The notes beneath the pieces are model-generated. The model saw only the letters and a program-made list of their open reading frames with translations, was not told the origin of the DNA and did not search any database. Below, one piece after another: positions 32,153 through 41,667 of a DNA stretch of 64,000 bases. Each line of letters starts with the position of its first letter. Position 1 is the stretch's first letter. Where the stretch lies: assembly GCF_024970185.1 (NCBI RefSeq), contig NZ_CP103965.1, positions 5,413,001-5,477,000 of the forward strand, given 5' to 3'. Source of the DNA: Pseudomonas sp. N3-W (lineage in GTDB: Bacteria > Pseudomonadota > Gammaproteobacteria > Pseudomonadales > Pseudomonadaceae). A program made the translations under genes and the position numbers.

Positions 32153-34521
32153 GACAGCACCTGGATGCGCCGTTCGGCACAATCGAGGATTAGCCGTGTG
32201 CTCGACAGCAAACTACGAAACTTCGCTTCCCCGACACCGATTGCAGCAGGGATGGCAAATTCCCGGGCACGGATCGACATGTGAGAGTTTTCGCCGCCGT
32301 AAGCGGTGATGAACCCGGCAATACGGTGGGTGAAAATCCAGTCGAAACCAGGGTCGGCATTCTCGATCAGCACAATGCAGCCTTCGATGTCGCGCTTGCT
32401 GGTTTCCTCTGCCCGCAGTACCGCCACTGGCGCTTCAGTCGCACTGCGGGTGATGAAGTTCGGATTGCACGTCTCGATGGCGTGGGACTGCAAATCCTGA
32501 GGCTTGCAGACAATGACCGGGGTACGGATACCCTGCGTCGACTGCCACCGCGTGCGGTTGCTGGCGATCTTGTCGCGAATCGTCTCCAGTCGAACCTCTT
32601 CAAGGTTGCCGACAAAATCGCCAAGCTTTGCGAAACTCAACGCTTCGCGACTCAGGTGATGGTTCTCCCCCCAACTGGCGAGCGCCATGAGGGCCTGCGA
32701 GACAAAAGCACCGTACAGGTATTTGACCTTCTCCCGGGCGGACACTGCTGCATCGAGAAACTTGAAAAAGTGGTCGGCCGATACACGCAGCCTGCATTCG
32801 TCGAAGGCTTGTTGCACGGCATTGCGGATTTCACGACTGATGACCCTCGGCCCCTCATCGCGATGGGCCCGTTGCAGTGGCGTATTCCAGTCGAAATAGG
32901 CATCGGGGGTTTCATCGTATCGGGCCACGCGCAAATCGTAGGTGCCGGGACGCACATGGCCATGCAGACGCAAGAACGCTTCTTTGTGCAGTATCCGGAA
33001 ATCGTCGGCCATCTTGCGGCCGACAGTGCACACGCCGCCGATCAGCGAGTCCGTGAAACCGGCTGGAATTCGCTGCATGGTTTCCAGGGACTTGATGACT
33101 GCAGTAGCAACAAATGCCGCCCGCGCTACGCCGGAAAAAACCTCCCCTACGACCTTTGCATCGGCCAGGGCGTGACGCAATCGCTGAAGCGGATCCTCGC
33201 TCTGCTGATGGCTACCCAGTCGCTCGACTTTTTGTTCAATTCGGGGGAGTCGCGTCAGGTCCGAGAAAAACGGCCCATCGGCGCTGATGATGTGTTCGGT
33301 AACGCTCTTCAGTTCTGCCAGATAAAGCGCATGCTGAGCTGCATTCAATCCGTTGAACGCCGGGATTGACGTCGCGGGCATGGCCGCCAGCTGTGGCGTA
33401 AAGCAGGTGGGAATAATCGAAAACTCAATCTTGTCGTGCAGCGACTGATGCGCCGCCAGGTGTTCACAACACTCGGTGACCACCGAGTTGACGATCGACA
33501 GCGGTAGCGCCGCCGGGATGAACGACTCCACGCTGTAGGGAATGCAAATGTACGGTGAACCACTGAACTGATACATCAATGGTTTGTTGCGCATATCGCG
33601 GTAGCCGTAGCGGAACCGCGCCGACGCCCAATTCACATCGGTAATCAGCTCTTTGTAGAGCGAGTACGCCAGCGGTCGCGGCTTGACGCCAATCATCTCG
33701 GCAGGATTCCAGTCCGGCATCAGTCCCAAAAAGGCATTGAAGCTGTGCTCGGGCTGTCGCGTCTTTCTGGCCAACCCTTCAAGCAGCACCACCTCGCAAT
33801 CCAGGACCGAACGCAAGGCCAGGTCCGAATGCGGGTCGATGTTCTCCACGCCTTGTCCCGTCATGGGGCGAACCTGAAACAGCAGCGGCCCGTCTGCGGT
33901 GATGGCGAACTCGATATCCAGCGCGTCGCGCTCTGTCAGTTGCTCGACTTCGGCCAGCAGGGCAAACAACCCCTTGAGCGCCAGCGGTTCTGAACTGCAC
34001 TGGGATTTGAGCGCCACGAAGGAATGAACAGTACCGGTGCCGGCGGTGACACCATCCGTTCCGTGCCCTGGCACATAATCGACCACGTAGTAAGGCAGGC
34101 CGGTTTCCGGATCACGGGTCATCGCTACACCCGACGCCAGCACCCCGGTTGCCATGCTCTGGATCAGCACTTCATCAAAATCGCTGGCCTGCCCGTAGGA
34201 GCCGATCACCTGTTCAATGGCCTGTTTCAATGCCACTGCCCCGCGCACATTACCGACCGAATCGTACATGCCGGCTCCCGAGGTGCCATCCTGATCCTCG
34301 GACAGACTGCTGGAGCGCACGATCAAGGAATGATCGCCGAAACGCTTTACACAATAATCCAGAATGGCCTGTGGCTTACTGCGCCAGTTCCTGACCGTGA
34401 ACCGGTGTAATGGCAGCACGCGGCCGGTTTTCAGAAACGGGGCAAGGCTTTCCAGGGTCCCGGCTTTACCGGAAAACTCGAAAGGACTGGCTAAAGTCAT
34501 CGACTGCATGTCGTCTTCCAT
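32149..34521 (-). CDS. PEP-synthase/rifampin-phosphotransferase-like dikinase (790 aa)
   Basis: A 790-residue protein with the architecture of PEP synthase and rifampin phosphotransferase. An N-terminal ATP-binding domain (about 45-225) shows IVRSSSLSED (67-76) and FQVRPM (215-220). A long middle domain (about 260-690) has no match I recognise. The C-terminal swivelling phosphohistidine domain contains GGENSHMSIRAREFAIPA with catalytic His747. Such enzymes split ATP into AMP, phosphate and a phosphoryl group passed to a substrate. The middle part differs from the PEP/pyruvate TIM barrel, so a small-molecule acceptor is likelier. ATG 34509 is an alternative start. Confidence 0.8.
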   Translation of the reverse strand: MEDDMQSMTLASPFEFSGKAGTLESLAPFLKTGRVLPLHRFTVRNWRSKPQAILDYCVKRFGDHSLIVRSSSLSEDQDGTSGAGMYDSVGNVRGAVALKQAIEQVIGSYGQASDFDEVLIQSMATGVLASGVAMTRDPETGLPYYVVDYVPGHGTDGVTAGTGTVHSFVALKSQCSSEPLALKGLFALLAEVEQLTERDALDIEFAITADGPLLFQVRPMTGQGVENIDPHSDLALRSVLDCEVVLLEGLARKTRQPEHSFNAFLGLMPDWNPAEMIGVKPRPLAYSLYKELITDVNWASARFRYGYRDMRNKPLMYQFSGSPYICIPYSVESFIPAALPLSIVNSVVTECCEHLAAHQSLHDKIEFSIIPTCFTPQLAAMPATSIPAFNGLNAAQHALYLAELKSVTEHIISADGPFFSDLTRLPRIEQKVERLGSHQQSEDPLQRLRHALADAKVVGEVFSGVARAAFVATAVIKSLETMQRIPAGFTDSLIGGVCTVGRKMADDFRILHKEAFLRLHGHVRPGTYDLRVARYDETPDAYFDWNTPLQRAHRDEGPRVISREIRNAVQQAFDECRLRVSADHFFKFLDAAVSAREKVKYLYGAFVSQALMALASWGENHHLSREALSFAKLGDFVGNLEEVRLETIRDKIASNRTRWQSTQGIRTPVIVCKPQDLQSHAIETCNPNFITRSATEAPVAVLRAEETSKRDIEGCIVLIENADPGFDWIFTHRIAGFITAYGGENSHMSIRAREFAIPAAIGVGEAKFRSLLSSTRLILDCAERRIQVLS

Positions 34522-34585
34522 TGATAGAGGTAATTACATTCCATTGTGGGCAGCGATGACCACCAGGAACCGGTACGAGGAGGAC

Positions 34586-35896
34586 TTACGCCAGTTCAGG
34601 ACCGGTGTATTTCGCCAGTTCGTTGCCATACAGCAAGGACAGTTCAGCCAGGAAACTGTTGCCCTTTTTCGCGGCAGCGTAAGGACAGCTGTCCAGCACG
34701 ATGACATGGCCGATGGTCCCGATATTGCCGGTGTAGACGCTCACCTGCTGACCGGGGACGACATGGGCGGTACAGAATTCGATCTCGTACTTGTCCAGCA
34801 GCGGTTGCAGCGTACGAGGGTCGTAGCTATCGGCAATCCGTCCGCCATGGCGCGAGGCGATCGTGACCACGGTGCCCGCGGTTTCAATCAGCGAATCGTC
34901 AATCTTGATCGTCTCGCCCAAGTGCAGGCGGATCAGCATTTCGAATGGATCAATACCGGTCAGCATCCGATACATCTGCGGCGCGACACTGCCCATCATG
35001 CGGGCATTGATCTCCACCAGGCACGGGCCGTTTTCGTCACGCAGCAACTCGACGTGATACAGGCCGATGTCCAGTTTCAAGGCAGTGAACACTTGCTGGA
35101 CGTAGGCCTTGATTTCATCGCGCGCCGCCGCGTCCAGACCCGATGGCATGGTTGCCGTCATTTCCAGAATTTCGTTGTAGTCGGCGCGGAAACGAATGGT
35201 CGTGGCGTAGCACGACACGACCCCGTCCTGAACAATGACTTCGGCAGAGTGCAGCGTGCCGTCCACATATTGCTCGACCAGGTATTCGCGGCTGACAAGG
35301 GCATCGATCATCGGATCGGAGTCGGTACGGGCCTGACGGATATTTTCGACGAATGCATCGAAGTCCTGCTGGGTAAAACAGATCGCCGAAAACTGTTTGG
35401 AAAAACCACGGGTGGGTTTGACCACGAACGGTAACGCCAACCGAGGCGCGATGCCTTCGGCCAACTGGCTTTCGGTCAAGACCTGGAAGTCGGGAGAACG
35501 TACGTTGTTGGCGCGCAAGGTTTCACGCAGACGACTCTTGTAAACGGCGCCGCAAAGGTTCTCATGGCTTGGGTAACGCGTACCGAGTAACTCGGCTTCC
35601 CGGGCCACGGCAACAATCGCCGCCTCGGACGTGGAGATCAGCGCATCGATTTTTCGAGTGTCATTGAGCTTTACCAGCAGATTGTGAAACTCGTCCCCCT
35701 CAAGCGAATCGACGCGAATATATTCGTCAACGTGTTTAAGGTACGGCTCGATTTTCGAGTGATCACCCTTGACCGATATTGTCAGAAACGACGTATCACG
35801 CTGGTGAATGAATGTCACATGACAACCCAGGCGCTTGGCAGCTTCAAAGGCGAGCAGGCCACTGACCGTGCTGTCGACCAAAACGACGTGTTTCAT
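34586..35896 (-). CDS. ATP-grasp carboxylate-amine ligase
   Basis: A 436-residue ATP-grasp enzyme. The start at 35896 has GGAG six bases upstream. N-terminal preATP-grasp Rossmann part (MKHVVLVDSTVSGLLAFEAA); ATP-binding parts LPFVVKPTRGFSK and YLVEQYVDGTLHSAEVIV; metal site near GPCLVEINARMMG; C-terminal cap about 310-436. Family members join a carboxylate, through acyl phosphate, to an amine, as in dipeptide and carnosine-type ligases. It sits between the CDP-alcohol phosphotransferase and the dikinase, so the final product may contain an amide. Substrates cannot be read from sequence. Confidence 0.85.
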   Translation of the reverse strand: MKHVVLVDSTVSGLLAFEAAKRLGCHVTFIHQRDTSFLTISVKGDHSKIEPYLKHVDEYIRVDSLEGDEFHNLLVKLNDTRKIDALISTSEAAIVAVAREAELLGTRYPSHENLCGAVYKSRLRETLRANNVRSPDFQVLTESQLAEGIAPRLALPFVVKPTRGFSKQFSAICFTQQDFDAFVENIRQARTDSDPMIDALVSREYLVEQYVDGTLHSAEVIVQDGVVSCYATTIRFRADYNEILEMTATMPSGLDAAARDEIKAYVQQVFTALKLDIGLYHVELLRDENGPCLVEINARMMGSVAPQMYRMLTGIDPFEMLIRLHLGETIKIDDSLIETAGTVVTIASRHGGRIADSYDPRTLQPLLDKYEIEFCTAHVVPGQQVSVYTGNIGTIGHVIVLDSCPYAAAKKGNSFLAELSLLYGNELAKYTGPELA

Positions 35897-35912
35897 AAAG
35901 CGCTCCGTATAG

Positions 35913-36530
35913 TTATGTGTGATAGAGGAGAAAACTGCTGAGGGAGAAGACAATCGCGATGAAGGCCACTGTGGGAACGGCCTTGAACTTCGGCAATTTC
36001 AGGTTCGTGACCTGAAGCACGGCAATGAGGAACATCAGCAACAGCACGTCATGAGCCTCGACCCTGCCCGCCGCCACGGCCTGGAAAGCGAGGGCGAACA
36101 GCAAGCCGGAATAGGTCGTCGGCAAACCGCGATAACCCACCGGCGCGTCAGGGTCATTGATGGCGAAAACAGCCAGGCGCAATACACCGGACAGCACCAG
36201 CGCAGAACCCGCCAGGACAGCCAGAGACGAAGGAAGCAGCAGGATCAGGACAAGTGCTGGCGCGACACTGAAATTCAGCAGGTCGGCAAAACTGTCCAGG
36301 TGCTTGCCAAACGCACGCCGCGGCGCGTCGCCGGCCAACCAGGTTCGTGCAATGTGCCCATCGACAAAATCAAGAATCGCCGCCAGACAAATAATGCTGG
36401 CTGCCCAGGACAAGCGTCCCTGTTGGGCCGCGACCACCGCCGCAAAGGACAACAGTATATTTAATGCTGTTACCCCATTAGCCAGATCAAAAAAACGAAC
36501 GAACGGAAACATCGGCGCTAACTGGCGCAT
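35913..36530 (-). CDS. CDP-alcohol phosphotransferase family membrane enzyme
   Basis: A 205-residue membrane protein carrying the complete CDP-alcohol phosphotransferase signature: Asp54, Asp57, Gly58, Ala61, Arg62, Gly75, Asp79 and Asp83 (DFVDGHIAR ... GKHLDSFAD), with about six hydrophobic helices. It displaces CMP from a CDP-linked group by an alcohol. Overall it resembles bacterial phosphatidylserine synthase PssA, but its place among an NTP transferase, a dikinase and a ligase argues for a specialised product. Gaps of 34 and 16 bases to neighbours indicate one operon. Confidence 0.87.
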   Translation of the reverse strand: MRQLAPMFPFVRFFDLANGVTALNILLSFAAVVAAQQGRLSWAASIICLAAILDFVDGHIARTWLAGDAPRRAFGKHLDSFADLLNFSVAPALVLILLLPSSLAVLAGSALVLSGVLRLAVFAINDPDAPVGYRGLPTTYSGLLFALAFQAVAAGRVEAHDVLLLMFLIAVLQVTNLKLPKFKAVPTVAFIAIVFSLSSFLLYHT

Positions 36531-36564
36531 AACTCATGACTTCCTTGTTGAATTGAAAACTGTA

Positions 36565-37758
36565 TTAAATAACTTGTTCAGCAGGTTTAAAGCTGAACGA
36601 GAACAACAGAGTAGCCGCCCAATAACACGCGGCAAAAATAACGCTGGTCCAGAGCAACCCGATGTGCTCGACCAATAACGAACCGAAGAATATCGTTACA
36701 ATCATTCCGGCATAAACACCTGCATATTGCACGGACGCAACCAGCGGCATGGCATTGGCCGGTGTCGCCAGCACGACATCGGATTGCAACTTGAAAAATG
36801 CCAGTTCAAAGAAAAAGATATAGAAGAAGTAAGCGCCATAACTGGAGGCCAGGCCTCCACCGTAGGCGGCCGCCATCATGAACAGTGCGCTGGCGGCGGC
36901 CATGGAAAGCGGCGCCAGTTTGTGACCACGCTTGTTCAATTTATAGTAAAGGATCGCGCCGACCAGGGCGGCCACGCTGTTGACCGCTTGCAGCAGGCCC
37001 ACGTAGCCCTCCGACAAACCCAGGACATGGGCCGGCAGGATAATCCGCGATACGTTGAAGAAGCCCTGATAAACACTGACGAAAATAATGAAGCTCCAGA
37101 AACTGCGGCGCAGTTGCGGGCTGGTTCTCATCAGCGTCATGAATGTCGCGATCAAAGCCGCAGACTGAGGGATGGTGGCGGTAGCCGGGCGTTCCGCTCG
37201 GGGCAACAGAAAGGCGGCGAAGGCGGCGATGGCGAACAACACGGCAGTGATTGCCAACGCGTGCCAAGGCATCATCTCGCCCTTGACCAATGCCATGGTA
37301 GCGCCAGCAATGCCACCGGCAATGAACTGCGCCGTCAGGGTCAGTGGAACGGTGGATTCGACATTGGCTGAATTGAAATAACATTTGATGGCAACGATTC
37401 GACCCACCCGCTGCAATGCGTCCAGGGTGCCAATGGCGATACCGCCCACGATCGCAATCAATGCCACGCTCGGCAGTAACGAATAAACCAGCACCGCCGC
37501 CAGCAATGCCAAGGCATTGGATAACAGCAATAACGTGCGCGGAGAAATCCGGTCGGCCAGCCGGTAAATCTGCCCGACAAACAAGACGGGTAATACCATG
37601 GGCGAAAACAGCACGATCTGCGAATAAAGCAGATTGCCGGTTTCCTTGTAAGTGTAATAAGAAAGGTAGATATAACTAAGCGTAGACGCACAGATGGCGC
37701 AGAGATTGACGATCCATATAAGAACCGTAAGATTTTTTAACGAGTACGAAATACGCAT
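36565..37758 (-). CDS. MFS transporter
   Basis: A 397-residue transporter with about eleven or twelve transmembrane segments and the short cytoplasmic loop motif LADRISPRTLL after helix 2. ATG 37758 follows AAGGA closely. First gene of the six-gene minus-strand operon, so it most likely exports the product or takes up the precursor. The divergent MocR-type gene begins 553 bases away. Confidence 0.85.
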   Translation of the reverse strand: MRISYSLKNLTVLIWIVNLCAICASTLSYIYLSYYTYKETGNLLYSQIVLFSPMVLPVLFVGQIYRLADRISPRTLLLLSNALALLAAVLVYSLLPSVALIAIVGGIAIGTLDALQRVGRIVAIKCYFNSANVESTVPLTLTAQFIAGGIAGATMALVKGEMMPWHALAITAVLFAIAAFAAFLLPRAERPATATIPQSAALIATFMTLMRTSPQLRRSFWSFIIFVSVYQGFFNVSRIILPAHVLGLSEGYVGLLQAVNSVAALVGAILYYKLNKRGHKLAPLSMAAASALFMMAAAYGGGLASSYGAYFFYIFFFELAFFKLQSDVVLATPANAMPLVASVQYAGVYAGMIVTIFFGSLLVEHIGLLWTSVIFAACYWAATLLFSFSFKPAEQVI

Positions 37759-37884
37759 GTGATCCTTCACTATCAAAACTTCCTGCCAGCGACCGTCACG
37801 CTATCGCAAAAAAAATTCGCCGGCAATCTCTGTTTTAATAAAAATGTCATGAAGTTTTGGGTGGCGCTATTTCCGCACTGTTTT

Positions 37885-38070
37885 AGTGCAAGATTAATAA
37901 AACTTGCCATGCCAGTGTTACAAATCAGTGCAAAAACCACCTTGCCATATAACCAACCGTCGGTACGGATGATCATTATAAGTTAGCGTCTTTAATCACC
38001 CACACGGTTGCACTAACGCAAAGTCGAGTTACAAAAAAGTACAACCTTTTCCTGCAAGCCCGGTTGCACC
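37885..38070. promoter_or_regulatory. TTGCACT/AGTGCAA repeats in the divergent intergenic region
   Basis: The 552-base gap (37759-38310) between the exporter and the MocR regulator has AGTGCAA at 37885 and 37927 (spacing 42), the inverted TTGCACT at 38008, a near copy TTGCACC at 38064 and TTGCAAAGTGCC near 38106. The first two lie on the operon-proximal side. MocR regulators commonly bind such separated repeats; binding here is inferred. The rest of the gap shows no gene. Confidence 0.5.
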
Positions 38071-38310
38071 CCTGCACCTTGCCCAAAACCATGCCCGGAC
38101 AGAAAGTTGCAAAGTGCCACCACCTTCAGCAATCAATGCCCCTCTCAAGTAACCGCGAGCCTACGCAGCCCACGCGCTTGCGATAGCGCAAGCCGTAGCC
38201 TGTACCAGAAAAACACTTCCCCTAACCCTTGAGCACCACGGGTCCGCCTGCAGGGAGCGTCAACTCACTTTCCAGCCCAAGACTTCAGTGGTGCGATTGC
38301 TGAGGTCGTC

Positions 38311-39735
38311 ATGAACACCCCGCCCCTTTACCGGCAGTTAGCCAATCATTACCTCGACGCCATCCGTAGCGGCACGCTGAAAGCCGGCGAACGCTTTCCG
38401 TCCATTCGGCTGATGATGGAAAAACACGCCGTGAGCCTGTCCACGGCGGTGCAGGTGTGCCGGCAACTTGAAAACTATGGTGTGCTGGAAGCCCGTCCGC
38501 GTTCCGGCAACTTCATTCGCCGCCCCGACACTGCGCCCGCCGCGACACCGATTGCGCCGCCACTGGACAGCGGCGTCTATGTCGGCATTCATGAACTGGT
38601 TTCGTCCGTCATCAAGGCCAGCCAGCGCGCCAACATCAAGGTGAACTTCGCCAGCGCCTACTGCGCGCCAGAGCTGTATCCCTTGAAAATCCTGCAAGAC
38701 CATATGCTCAAGGCATTGCGTCACGACCCGCATCTGCTCGGCGCGCCCGGCTCCGCCTGCGGCAACTCTGCCTTGCGCAACATACTCGCTCGCCGTGCCC
38801 TGACAGCCAAAACCAACCTGACCGCAGAACGCATTGTCATCACCAATGGTGCGACAGAAGCCATCAACCTTGCGCTTCGGGCTGTCACCCAGCCCGGCGA
38901 CACCGTGGCCGTGGAGTCGCCGACCTTCTACGGCCTGCTGCAAATTCTTGAAAGCCTGGGCCTGCGGGTGCTGGAGGTTCCGACCACTGCCCACGCCGGC
39001 ATCAACTTGTTCGCCCTCGAACAATTGCTGCGAGGCTCCGTACGCATCCAGGCGTTGATCGTCATTCCCAACCTGCAAAACCCGCTGGGCAGCATCATGC
39101 CCGACGCCAACAAGGCGCGACTGGTGCAGCTGTGTGCCGACCACGAAACCGTGCTGATCGAGGACGATACTTATGGCGACCTGGTGGACAGCGACCAGCC
39201 GCTGTCCACCCTCAAGCACTGGGACGTGCGTGACAACGTGATTTATTGCGCCTCGCTGAACAAGACCCTGGCCCCCGGCATTCGCCTGGGCTGGATCAGT
39301 GCGGGTAAATGGCATGAGCGGGTGGAGATGCTTAAACACACTCAGTCCAGAGGCTGCGAGGCGTTATCGCAACTGGCGGTCAGTGCGCTCATGAAGACGC
39401 CTTCCTACGAGCGCTACCTGCGACGCCTGAGAAAAACCCTGACACAACAACGCCAGCAAATGAGCGCGGCGATCATCCGGTACTTCCCTCAGGGCACACG
39501 GGTAACCAGCCCTCAGGGCGGCACGTTGCTGTGGATAGAATTGCCTGGGCAACATTCATCGATGGTGTTTTTTCATGAGGCGTTGAAGGCCGGGATACAG
39601 ATTTCGCCTGGGGATATCTTTTCCAATGACAAGCGCTTCAATCATTTTGTGCGGATTGGCTGCGGGGCGCCGTATTCGGCGAAGATTGATGAGGCGCTGG
39701 CGACGTTGGGGCGCTTGCTCAAGAACCAGAGCTAA
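38311..39735 (+). CDS. MocR-type regulator (GntR HTH fused to aminotransferase domain), cluster 1
   Basis: A 474-residue regulator. The N-terminal GntR winged helix (about 1-70: YRQLANHYLDAIRSGTLKAG, SLSTAVQVCRQLENYGVLEA) is joined by a linker to a fold-type-I aminotransferase domain (about 105-470). The latter has ITNGATEAINLALRAV, NPLGSIM, LIEDDTYGDL and the PLP Lys in ASLNKTLAPGIRLG. MocR proteins sense PLP or an amino compound and usually control the neighbouring operon. It is divergent from the six-gene operon, its likely target. Confidence 0.92.
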   Translation: MNTPPLYRQLANHYLDAIRSGTLKAGERFPSIRLMMEKHAVSLSTAVQVCRQLENYGVLEARPRSGNFIRRPDTAPAATPIAPPLDSGVYVGIHELVSSVIKASQRANIKVNFASAYCAPELYPLKILQDHMLKALRHDPHLLGAPGSACGNSALRNILARRALTAKTNLTAERIVITNGATEAINLALRAVTQPGDTVAVESPTFYGLLQILESLGLRVLEVPTTAHAGINLFALEQLLRGSVRIQALIVIPNLQNPLGSIMPDANKARLVQLCADHETVLIEDDTYGDLVDSDQPLSTLKHWDVRDNVIYCASLNKTLAPGIRLGWISAGKWHERVEMLKHTQSRGCEALSQLAVSALMKTPSYERYLRRLRKTLTQQRQQMSAAIIRYFPQGTRVTSPQGGTLLWIELPGQHSSMVFFHEALKAGIQISPGDIFSNDKRFNHFVRIGCGAPYSAKIDEALATLGRLLKNQS

Positions 39736-39743
39736 ACACACTC

Positions 39744-39825
39744 CCCTGTGGGAGCGTTGGTGAACACAACATCGGCGCTCGGCACAGATTCAATGTGGCA
39801 GCGAGCTTGCTCGCTCCCACAGGGG
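39744..39825. repeat. REP palindrome pair
   Basis: CCTGTGGGAGCG and, inverted, GCGAGCTTGCTCGCTCCCACAGG about 50 bases later: the typical Pseudomonas REP/REPIN form between two genes. Confidence 0.85.
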
Positions 39826-39832
39826 CAAGGCG

Positions 39833-40633
39833 TCAGCTCGGGGGCCGGTGCAGACAAATGATATGCGGATCATCATTCCAGTGAGGAAAGCGCTCGGCAA
39901 TCAATGGGTCGTGACCTGGAATGACATGGTCTTCACCGTCCGCCAGGCTGTCGATCAGGCTGAATGCTTCCAGCGTCTGCGCCAGGTCATCGAGGATCGG
40001 AAACGGGCTGCGTTCGCGGATGTTGGCCCACAAGTGCGCCGCGTCCGAGGCCAGCACAATCCAGCCTCGGGCAGTCGCTACCCGCACCACCTGACTGCCC
40101 GGCGTGTGCCCGCCCACCGGGTGCAGGGTTACGCCGGGAAGCACTTCGACGCTGCCGTTGTGCAGGCGCAATCGCCCCTCGAACAGCGGCGGTAGCGCCG
40201 ACATCACGTCCTCGACCTCGTAGGTCTTGTTCACCGTGCGATGGGCCATTTTCGGCCCGGTGCAGAAGCGCAGCTCCGCTTCCTGCAGGTGCACCGTCGC
40301 ATTCGGGAATAGCGCCAGGTTGCCGGCATGATCCCAATGCAAATGGGTGAGGATCAGGTTATCGACGGCTGTCGGATCAATGCCCAGTTGGCGTAGGGAC
40401 TCCTCGGGCAAGCGATACATCTGACGGTTGCGCCGATCTGCGGTGGCCGGCTGGAAGCAGGTATCGACGACAATCACCTGTTGCCCGTTACGGATGACCC
40501 AGAAGTAGTAGTCCAGCGGCATCGATGCGTCGGGATCACCGCAGCAGGCGTCGTACATAAAATTCTCCCTGGCGGTGCGCTGGGCATTGGCACCGACACG
40601 GATGGCAAACACTTCGTACACAGGAACGGACAT
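39833..40633 (-). CDS. MBL-fold hydrolase (N-acyl homoserine lactonase-like)
   Basis: A 266-residue metallo-beta-lactamase-fold protein. Metal ligands are visible in THLHWDHAGN (His97, His99, Asp101, His102), with further ones in GGHTPGSQ and ASDAAHLW and a final VIPGHDP. General form resembles AiiA/AttM-type lactonases, but the substrate cannot be inferred. It starts two bases after the diiron oxygenase stop and is the last gene of the second cluster. It could hydrolyse a lactone or thioester intermediate, or give self-protection. Confidence 0.85.
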   Translation of the reverse strand: MSVPVYEVFAIRVGANAQRTARENFMYDACCGDPDASMPLDYYFWVIRNGQQVIVVDTCFQPATADRRNRQMYRLPEESLRQLGIDPTAVDNLILTHLHWDHAGNLALFPNATVHLQEAELRFCTGPKMAHRTVNKTYEVEDVMSALPPLFEGRLRLHNGSVEVLPGVTLHPVGGHTPGSQVVRVATARGWIVLASDAAHLWANIRERSPFPILDDLAQTLEAFSLIDSLADGEDHVIPGHDPLIAERFPHWNDDPHIICLHRPPS

Positions 40634-40635
40634 GT

Positions 40636-41598
40636 TCAGCTCCCGGCCTCGGTGGATTTAAGGGTCGGGCTGAAATCGAAGTCGATGGCATCGATAATCC
40701 CCAGGTCCTGCGCCAGGCGATGCAGGCCGCTGTAGTCGCGCATGATCGTGGCGTTTTTACTGCCTTCACGGGTGTCGGCGATGATCTGCGCCGCGTCCTC
40801 GACACCGAGCTGCGTCAGAATCGCCTCCCACATCGAGTAGTCCTGAGCCACGAACGCACTCAGTGCCACCGACAACATGCGGGTGAAAAATTCCCGTTGA
40901 GGCGGCTGCATGTTGGCGTACATGACCTTCGCCACCTCCGCCAGAATCTTGCTGTGTGCATATTCGTCACGGTTATGCAGTTCAGCCACCTTACGGTTTT
41001 GCGGCTGAATATCCTGATCGTCCGCCAGCAGATCCAGGTAGGCGTTGACGCTGATTTCGGCCACCACCGCAAAGGTGATTGCCGCCAGATCCCGTTGCCA
41101 CGGCTCGGCCAGTTCTTCGCGCAGTGCTGCCAGGCGCAGGTAGGTGACGGACGGCGGCAAGTCCAGCTCGCGCGACAGCCCGCGCTCGGCCTTGGTCCGT
41201 TCGATAGCCCGCAGGTGCATAAGCGTGTGGTAGTGCTCGTCGATCAGGGTTTGCTGCATGGCTTCGCGAAAGTGCCAGTCGTCCTTGCCCAGATACTGAT
41301 TGGCGATGACGCTCAGTGCCGGGTTCACCACATGCTCCTCGGCAGTCACAGTGCGCAGGTTGTAGCCGATCCATCCCCAGGTCAGTACGGCGCTTTTAAG
41401 CGCATCGCTCAGGGCCTGGAATTTGGCGTGATGAAAAAATGGCACCATGCACTCCGGGTAATCCGGCCGTGTCGGATCGAACGTTTCATCAACGCCCGTC
41501 TTCTGCGGCGAACACACCGTGGCCCGTTTGGTCCACGCCTGATTCAGGCGGACCACCAGTTGATGATCGACCTTGGCGATCTCGATTGCTGTTTGCAT
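40636..41598 (-). CDS. AurF-type diiron N-oxygenase
   Basis: A 320-residue helical protein of the AurF (p-aminobenzoate N-oxygenase) family. All seven expected iron ligands can be placed: Glu87 or Glu88 (TAEEHV), Glu121 and His124 (DEHYHT), Glu181 (AEISVNAY), His208, Glu212 and His215 (LHNRDEYAHS). The spacings 60, 4 and 3 agree with AurF. Such enzymes oxidise an amine to hydroxylamine or nitro, though some members do other oxidations. Neighbours (KamA-like, TauD-like, aminotransferase) suggest the amine is an amino acid derivative. Part of the minus-strand operon of cluster 2. Confidence 0.87.
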   Translation of the reverse strand: MQTAIEIAKVDHQLVVRLNQAWTKRATVCSPQKTGVDETFDPTRPDYPECMVPFFHHAKFQALSDALKSAVLTWGWIGYNLRTVTAEEHVVNPALSVIANQYLGKDDWHFREAMQQTLIDEHYHTLMHLRAIERTKAERGLSRELDLPPSVTYLRLAALREELAEPWQRDLAAITFAVVAEISVNAYLDLLADDQDIQPQNRKVAELHNRDEYAHSKILAEVAKVMYANMQPPQREFFTRMLSVALSAFVAQDYSMWEAILTQLGVEDAAQIIADTREGSKNATIMRDYSGLHRLAQDLGIIDAIDFDFSPTLKSTEAGS

Positions 41599-41667
41599 GA
41601 CGCGATACCTGTAGGACGCGTACCCGCATCGGGGTACGCCAAAAGAATGAACGGCGACGGAAGAAAA

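Noticed and set aside
30828..37758. Cluster 1 as a phosphonate pathway
   Set aside because: No PEP mutase or phosphonopyruvate decarboxylase is present; the dikinase alone does not make a C-P bond.
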